In this document: positions 58,274-64,000 of the stretch, piece after piece
Layout: every line of letters starts with the position of its first letter
Numbering within the stretch: the stretch's first letter is position 1
Origin: Tritrichomonas foetus
Lineage: Eukaryota; Parabasalia; Tritrichomonadida; Tritrichomonadidae
NCBI GenBank assembly: GCA_001839685.1
Contig: MLAK01001226.1
Span: forward strand, 46,083-110,082
Direction of reading: 5' to 3'
Length of the DNA: 64,000 nt
Notes under the pieces: generated by a model
What the model saw: the letters and a program-made list of their open reading frames with translations, nothing else
Told to the model about the DNA's origin: nothing
Databases searched by the model: none
Position numbers and translations under genes: made by a program

Positions 58274-58588
58274 TCAATCCATGATAATATGAAGGATGAG
58301 GTAAGAAATACTTTTCAAAGTTTCTAAATTGGGTAGAAGCTTGAATTTAATCGAAGGGTCCTTTCTATATCTCTGTGAGGCAAAGTTTGCTTGATCTCGG
58401 GATGAATCAACCACTGAATCTGGCCAGTGTAATTGACCTTGATATTCAAAATAACGACCAGGATTTTTTGACATTATATCGTCAATTAAAAGGTTAATTA
58501 AAATCCCTGTGATATCGAATGAAAATAAGTTCATGAAAGAATATGCAGAAACCTTGCGAAATTCTAGAACCTCCAAATAAACACAGTT
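58274..58588 (-). pseudogene. In-frame continuation of the ubiquitin-like gene after a TGA
   Basis: Directly after the TGA at 58589-58591 the same frame stays open for 104 codons to 58274. There is no ATG near its start; the nearest ATGs are internal. The composition is protein-like (FEYQGQLHWPDSVVDSSRDQ, then ANFASQRYRKDPSIKFKLL). Three readings are possible: a former C-terminal part of the ubiquitin-like protein cut off by a nonsense change, a sequencing error at the TGA, or stop readthrough. A chance open frame of this length is also possible in AT-rich DNA. No trichomonad intron signals flank the TGA. Confidence 0.4.
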
Positions 58589-59296
58589 TCAAGTTTTCTT
58601 TCGGCCATTCACCTCATTTAGTGGATCTTCCTTCGACGATGGATTATTGGATCCATTATTTTGAGGATTGTGGATCGAATGAAGGCCATTGTGGTAATGC
58701 AAGGGCGGCAAGTAGTTAATCTGTTGATCCTCGAAGGCGTAGATCTGCGATTGGGTTCCCCAGCATGTCGGCAAGGGATCTTCTGAGATATGAGGATTTT
58801 CGGGAAGTTGGCTTGGATAATCGTCTTCTTCTGAGGTATCGGAAAACTGTTCTTCCTGCTGGCTCAAGATTTCCTGGTAAACGGTTGAGGACGTTCTGTA
58901 GTAATCAAATAAAAGGAAGGATAAATCTGATACACGAAGGGCCTCTTCAAACAAAGATTTTTGCTGCTCTTCGAATACATCAAGTCTTGAGACGTTCTGT
59001 ATGTTTTGGCCGGTAATATTGGAATTATCGAGGTTGGAGGAATTTCGAGAATTTGGGGTTCTGCCGAGCTTTTTGCATAGCACAACAATAGTGTCGTTTG
59101 ATTTGATGCCTTGGATGCCTAGAGAGAGGTCCAATTGAAGTTGATTTCCATGAGATACGCATATTAACTGTGTGTTTGGTGGAACAGGAATTCTTGCTGC
59201 TTCAACAACTGAGCGAACAGTATCTGACTTTTTCATATGTAATGGGACTGTTTTTCCGGTGAATGGGCACAGAATCAGGTTCAGCTCTGCGTCCAT
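58589..59296 (-). CDS. Ubiquitin-like domain protein with in-frame TGA end
   Basis: 235 residues from ATG 59296. Residues 1-76 form a ubiquitin-like beta-grasp: LILCPFTGKTVPLHMKKSDT, a helix, then LDLSLGIQGIKSNDTIVVL. A linker leads to a helical block (RLDVFEEQQKSLFEEALRVS, DLSFLLFDYYRTSSTVYQEI), then an acidic stretch with DPLPTCW, and finally an Asn/His-rich tail. The order ubiquitin-like fold, helices, PLPxxW is shared with the 177-residue protein at 19923-20456, suggesting a common family. The reading frame stays open beyond the stop (see 58274-58588), so this may be a shortened form. No Gly-Gly end, so not a modifier. Function unknown. Confidence 0.7.
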   Translation of the reverse strand: MDAELNLILCPFTGKTVPLHMKKSDTVRSVVEAARIPVPPNTQLICVSHGNQLQLDLSLGIQGIKSNDTIVVLCKKLGRTPNSRNSSNLDNSNITGQNIQNVSRLDVFEEQQKSLFEEALRVSDLSFLLFDYYRTSSTVYQEILSQQEEQFSDTSEEDDYPSQLPENPHISEDPLPTCWGTQSQIYAFEDQQINYLPPLHYHNGLHSIHNPQNNGSNNPSSKEDPLNEVNGRKKT

Positions 59297-60142
59297 ATAG
59301 ATTCTGAAAAGTTTTATACAAGAAGTGACTTTTTCTATAATTTATTAAAATGAATTAATTGTCTGAACTTTTTCTGATAAAGCAAGTTAATTCTCAGACA
59401 TATATAAATACTTTTTCACTTGTTTATTAGACATTATCTGGAATTTGAAATATAAAATTATTCAAAGTTTGAACAAGATTATATAAATTTGATTAGTTTA
59501 TATGAGATATTTTACGCCATGAAGTAAATCATGATCTATTTTCCAATAAAATTGTTTTCTTGGTATTTTGACTGTCCATCCATTCATTATCTAAGTTTAT
59601 TGTTTTATCATAATTATAGATGAATCTGGACTTCTCCAAAAATTGATATTCATTGACGAAAGCAATTGAGATATACTTGGTGTGTGTTGTTTTCCGTTTA
59701 AATCATACATTTATGTCTGAAGCAACAATATGAGATTTCGAAATGTGTAATTTGTTACAGGTAAAATTGTACCTTTTTTTAAGGCAAACAGCATTTTGAT
59801 AATATTTTTCTAATAGTGGAAACTCTCCCTCTCCATTCATTTATATGATTGTAACAAATTTTTTGTGACCAGTGATTTCGATTGTTTAAATAATCATCTT
59901 CACACATTTATTACATTATCTAATGCTTGATTTATATCGGAAAACATATATATCTGAAAAATATTTTTTAATCAAATTTAGAAAAAGGCTGATAATCAAC
60001 TAATATGATATAGTACATGTTTGCTCCCATAATACTAAGTAAGTGAAAGGTTTATAAGTTTGGGAAAGTGATAGCTTCCAAGATATACAACCAAGATTTG
60101 GGCTAAATATGCATAGAAAAAGTTTGTTTAAAATCGTTATTC
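59297..60142. other. Divergent spacer, no gene seen
   Basis: 846 bp between divergently transcribed genes; AT-rich, without a recognisable element beyond the start context TTCATGAATG of the next gene. Confidence 0.45.
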
Positions 60143-63100
60143 ATGAATGATGAAGAAGAAGAATATCCCAGAATCGAAGGTGGATCGCTTTACATTGTTC
60201 AAACCGAGACAAATTATGACGACCAAGAATTAGCTTTACAAATTCAAGCCAATGCAAATGATACCGTCGATTATTACAAAAAGAAGTTAGATTCATTATT
60301 ACGAAAAGATGCAAAACTTCAAAATCGTTTAAAAAAACTTCACCACCTCCAGCACCAACTTTCCCTTCTGATAAACAAAAATTTAGAAGGGAAATATGGG
60401 TCTGCCCCAAATGAAAATCCGAATCCGCCAAAAGCGGTTATTCCCCCACTTCCACCTATCCAAAAAGGTTCCTTATCAGAAATGTTACGAACTCTTCACA
60501 GCGTTTCGCCAAATGAGCTGAAAAGACATATTTCCAAATCTGGAATTATCGAACAATTAATTTTTGGAGATTCTTCAATTTTTAATTCACAACTTCTTAG
60601 TAGTGTCATGAGAACACCTCCAGATATTCAAATTAGCTTTATTGAAGGGATTGTTGATCAACTTCGTGAGTGTAACAAATTCTATCACAAATTAATTCCA
60701 ATGTTATCACATTTCGTTCTTGAAGGATATTTGAGAACCCAACTTCAGAGTCCAAACACAAGGCCATCACTTTTTTTCTCATTCTATAATAAATCTCTTA
60801 AATCAATTGCTGATATTTGTGGTTCAGAAACTTGTCAAATTTTATATACAACAAATGAAGGTCAAAATATAATATATCCAACCGAAAAATTCACATACAT
60901 AATTGCAGTTGAAGATTCTTTGTCAGGCGTCCTTTTGCAAAATTTGAAACCAACGAGAATTGAATCACCAATTCAAGAAAAATCTTTCGAAGTCATTTCA
61001 GAAGGTTGTCTTTTTGATAATAATCACCCTATTCTCTCAATTCCAATAAATGTGGGTCAAAGGTCAACTTCTGGTTTAGTCATTTTGTCTAAACCATCAA
61101 ATTTTTCATTTACTGAAGAAGTTGTTTCAAAAATTGTTGTTGAGTATTTAACACCGATATTTTCTTTATTTCGTTCAATTTTCCTTCATGTTTCGCCAAG
61201 CCATTTTACACATTTGATGCAAACTATTGCAAATTTGCGAGAAGATAAGCCGCTTTTTGATTCAGTAAAAGAGCAAGCTTGTGAATTAACATCTGCATCA
61301 TTTTGTAAACTTTTTACATGTGGATCAACCAACGATTATCCTGAATTAAAAGTTTTACCTCCTGAACCTTCTCTCGTCCGTCGGAGCTATGAAATGAATA
61401 CTGCATTTTCTTATAAAAATCCACGAAATCGCTCTGATTTCAATAAAGAAGTTGATGATGAAATTACACTATCTAAAATTTCTTCTCTTCTGGTTGTACC
61501 TGTAAAAAATACACCTATAATGATTGTTCTTTATAATGCAACAAAATCTTCCGAATTTACTCCAATTCAAAAATCACTTGCATCACTGTTTACAGTTTCT
61601 CTTCCACCACTTCTTAATCAACATTCTATGAAACATAAAATTGACAGGTTGAAGCAACAACAAGACATGAAAATGAAGTCTTTAAAGACAACATTGTCTT
61701 CAATTAATCCTTTAGTTTTAAATCTAAATACTTCAAACTTTTTCCAAGCAGTTAAATCTTTTTTGCCGAAAGAAATTTCAGTGAATTTATTTTATTTTAT
61801 CAACCAACAAAATGTTTTGAAATTCCCTGATCATGAAATAATTGAGCCATCAAAACTGATTTCAGAAATTGATGATGTTGAAGTAATAAAAAGTGAGAAT
61901 ATTGATTATGAAAACGATGCAAATGGTGATCGAAATATTCAAGCACTATATGTAATTCCTTCGTTCTCTACAACAAAATTGGTTTGTCTGTTTTTGTCCA
62001 CAAATTTGGAGTCTTTTGATGGAGATGGAATTGAATACTATCAAAAATATGCACGAAATTTGCTTTTATTTCTTCAATCTTATATTCTTCGTTATCAATT
62101 TGATGAAATACATAAAAGACAACAACTTATTAAAGTAACAACTCATTTTTCATTGAAAGCAATTTCCAGCTTTGCAGGAACTGAAATAGATTGTCATTAT
62201 TTTGAGGAACCTTATCCATCATCCAATAATCGACCAGATTTAGGAAAAGCAACAGCAATAATGATTGAAACATCAAAAGGAATTGAAGCTGCAATTACCG
62301 CTGATATCAAATTGAAAGCAGAACTTCCAAGAAATACTTTAATTTCATATTCTGCATATATGGCTTCAAATTTGTCTGTAAAACAGCCAATTGTTGAGCC
62401 ACAAGCTGTTTGTGTTTCATTTTTCTTTGATAATGGAATTTTAGATATTTTTGGATGTACAATTTTCAAATTTACTGAATGGTTATCTCATATTTCGTCA
62501 ATATATTCCACAAACGGTTTTGATTTTTATGAAAGATTTGAAGCTGTAAAATTTGTAAATAAAATGTTTACTGCGAAAAGATGGGAAGGCTGGTTTACCA
62601 AAGAAGAGAAATTAATAATAATCTTATTAGTCCTCTTAAGATACATTCCGCAATGTTGGAGATGCAAAGTTGATGATTCTTTAATTGATTTGATTAAAGA
62701 GCATGCGATGAACAATCCAGTGATTGGTCTTTATACATCGGTTTTATTTGGTGCAGGATTTGGATTGTCAGATTCTCTGTCTATACAAAAGAAAGAATTA
62801 CTTCTTCACACCTTAAATGATTATGTTATTGGAGAAACTTCAACAGATATAAGTAAAACATCTACACAAGTTCGAATTATTTCCTTCCAAGGTTTCAAAA
62901 ATAGCTCTGAAAGCAAAAAATGGCTTGGAAGAGCTTTAATTCTTGTGACACAATTTCACATTTTTGCTGGAAATGATGAAAAAGCAATCGAACAGAAAGC
63001 AAAAGAAATGGATGAAATACAAAAGAAAAAGCTGATATATAAATTTGAACGAGTTTATTTACCAATGATTACTTTCTTATCACAGAGAAATGAACCGATT

Positions 63101-63154
63101 ATTCAAATTTTGAATAACATACGCACCTCTATTAAAACTCTGCATTCGAAGTGA
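60143..63154 (+). CDS. GAF-domain-like protein with degenerate PDE-like C-terminus
   Basis: 1003 residues from ATG 60143. Acidic start, a coiled coil at about residues 35-80, then a Pro-rich linker (PNPPKAVIPPLPPIQ). Residues about 200-665 look like three GAF-type sandwiches: SLSGVLLQNLKPTRIESP with ILSIPINVGQRSTSGLVIL, ISSLLVVPVKNTPIMIVLYN, and IQALYVIPSFSTTKLVCLFL. The last 230 residues are helical and resemble a class I cyclic-nucleotide phosphodiesterase domain in layout (WFTKEEKLIIILLVLLRY; YLPMITFLSQRNEPI at the end). The metal-binding HD and HNxxH residues are absent, so if related it is not an active PDE. A cNMP- or redox-sensing regulatory role is inferred. Confidence in PDE ancestry is low. 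Confidence 0.6.
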   Translation: MNDEEEEYPRIEGGSLYIVQTETNYDDQELALQIQANANDTVDYYKKKLDSLLRKDAKLQNRLKKLHHLQHQLSLLINKNLEGKYGSAPNENPNPPKAVIPPLPPIQKGSLSEMLRTLHSVSPNELKRHISKSGIIEQLIFGDSSIFNSQLLSSVMRTPPDIQISFIEGIVDQLRECNKFYHKLIPMLSHFVLEGYLRTQLQSPNTRPSLFFSFYNKSLKSIADICGSETCQILYTTNEGQNIIYPTEKFTYIIAVEDSLSGVLLQNLKPTRIESPIQEKSFEVISEGCLFDNNHPILSIPINVGQRSTSGLVILSKPSNFSFTEEVVSKIVVEYLTPIFSLFRSIFLHVSPSHFTHLMQTIANLREDKPLFDSVKEQACELTSASFCKLFTCGSTNDYPELKVLPPEPSLVRRSYEMNTAFSYKNPRNRSDFNKEVDDEITLSKISSLLVVPVKNTPIMIVLYNATKSSEFTPIQKSLASLFTVSLPPLLNQHSMKHKIDRLKQQQDMKMKSLKTTLSSINPLVLNLNTSNFFQAVKSFLPKEISVNLFYFINQQNVLKFPDHEIIEPSKLISEIDDVEVIKSENIDYENDANGDRNIQALYVIPSFSTTKLVCLFLSTNLESFDGDGIEYYQKYARNLLLFLQSYILRYQFDEIHKRQQLIKVTTHFSLKAISSFAGTEIDCHYFEEPYPSSNNRPDLGKATAIMIETSKGIEAAITADIKLKAELPRNTLISYSAYMASNLSVKQPIVEPQAVCVSFFFDNGILDIFGCTIFKFTEWLSHISSIYSTNGFDFYERFEAVKFVNKMFTAKRWEGWFTKEEKLIIILLVLLRYIPQCWRCKVDDSLIDLIKEHAMNNPVIGLYTSVLFGAGFGLSDSLSIQKKELLLHTLNDYVIGETSTDISKTSTQVRIISFQGFKNSSESKKWLGRALILVTQFHIFAGNDEKAIEQKAKEMDEIQKKKLIYKFERVYLPMITFLSQRNEPIIQILNNIRTSIKTLHSK

Positions 63155-64000
63155 TGACAACTTATTTTCGTTAAATTGTTTTGTAAATTTATATAATGAG
63201 AATCTCTTCTTTCTTTTTATAATTTTTACTTTTGTTTTGGCATCTTTATTTCATTGTTTTTTATTATTTTAGATTACAGACAACAAGGATTAGAAAATTA
63301 CACGGAATAATTGATATATAAATGATAAAAAAGACCATTGATATATTTATAACTCTCGATGAATAACTTTGAACTAAGATTCGATAATCAAATGAAAAGA
63401 AAAGCTATTAAAAATATCTTTTGTTCTCATCAGTTGAAAAAGAATATTAGGATATTTAGAAACGCTGTAAATGATACTTAATTGATTGTATGTTTCTAAT
63501 AATAGTATCTACATTTTCGATATTAATGATCTTTTTCTGAAACTTCCTGACCCATGGAATTCAATTGACTTTTTTTTGGAGGGTTTCACGAGAAACATTG
63601 CTCAATAGGATACAACACTACGATAACAGTTATCAATTCAGTAAGTTATTAGTCTCATGAACATCATAATTATAGCACTCTATTTTAAATCATTATCAAT
63701 CATTACTCTTTAATTTCAGTATTAATGTTCCTTTTTCGACACTTTCCTAAATAAGTCTTCATTTTATCTATGGACATGAAAGAATATCCCAATTTTTATG
63801 CAGAAAGAACGATATTTCACCCATTTTGTCCTGTAATAATAGAACAACTCAGATTTTGAGATTGATTCTGCTAGAATTTCATTTAATCCATAATTTTCTC
63901 ACTTTTCCTACTAGAATCGATAATATTTGGTCAAATAATAAATAATGGGAATTAATAAAGAATGAATTCCTAGCTAGGGGGAATTCGACAATTATTAATG
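63155..64000. other. Right-end intergenic, no gene seen
   Basis: AT-rich end of the window. An imperfect palindrome with EcoRI-like ends (GAATTCCTAGCTAGG at 63963-63977, then GGGAATTC) is the only notable element. Confidence 0.45.

Noticed and set aside
58074..58292. 72-residue plus-strand open frame
   Set aside because: Overlaps the end of the interrupted minus-strand ubiquitin-like gene and has random composition.
58555..58640. Intron explaining the TGA in the ubiquitin-like gene
   Set aside because: No GTATGT-like donor or ACTAACACACAG-like acceptor on the coding strand around the TGA.
1..64000. CRISPR arrays, insertion sequences, tRNA and rRNA genes
   Set aside because: None seen: no spaced direct repeats of the right size, no transposase motifs, no B-box (GGTTCRANNCC) with a matching A-box.

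Overview
This window looks like nuclear DNA of a trichomonad parabasalid (Trichomonas/Tritrichomonas type). It is AT-rich. About 22 intact intronless protein genes lie on both strands, and no spliceosomal intron signature of the GTATGT...ACTAACACACAG kind was seen. Several start codons are preceded within 5-25 nt by a TCA-Y-W initiator, as described for Trichomonas vaginalis promoters. One gene is an AIR9-type protein, a family known from plants, trichomonads and kinetoplastids. The species cannot be fixed from sequence alone. No rRNA or tRNA gene was recognised. There is one 285-base assembly gap (13039-13323) inside a 14-bp tandem repeat, and four isolated N bases in the ribosomal protein L3 gene.

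Layout. 1-6.1 kb: the end of a transmembrane protein, a VHS/GAT-like clathrin adaptor, a coiled-coil protein, and a membrane S28-peptidase relative whose catalytic serine appears replaced. 6.1-9.5 kb: two minus-strand reading frames in the same frame, separated by a single TAA. 10.3-13.5 kb: a Tubby-like protein, a polytopic membrane protein, and the repeat with the gap. 13.5-20.5 kb: an AIR9-like LRR plus Ig-like repeat protein, an unrecognised Asn-rich protein, and a small ubiquitin-like protein. 20.5-22.3 kb: a non-coding stretch with a GC-rich, foldable element followed by T6, a candidate Pol III RNA. 22.3-28.5 kb: a Dbp8/DDX49-type helicase, a macro-domain protein, an MPS1/TTK kinase and an alpha/beta hydrolase. 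28.5-32.5 kb: a gene-poor stretch with a decayed reading frame, then L3. 32.5-40.2 kb: a MED13-like Mediator subunit, a large surface glycoprotein-like protein and a CK2-alpha-like kinase. 40.4-51.7 kb: a Ser-rich cytoskeletal-like protein, TAF6, a PA200/BLM10-like proteasome activator and a Myb protein with an interrupted repeat. 52.7-63.2 kb: a protein built almost wholly of tandem ubiquitin-like modules, a MAP65/PRC1 bundler, a ubiquitin-like gene interrupted by an in-frame TGA, and a GAF/PDE-like protein.

Functionally the genes are a mix of housekeeping functions with no operon logic. They cover transcription (TAF6, MED13, Myb), ribosome production (L3, helicase), mitosis and microtubules (MPS1, MAP65, AIR9-like), protein turnover (PA200-like, several ubiquitin-fold proteins), trafficking (VHS adaptor) and cell surface (S28-like, beta-rich surface protein, the partial left-end protein). 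All assignments come from reading motifs by eye; no database search was run.
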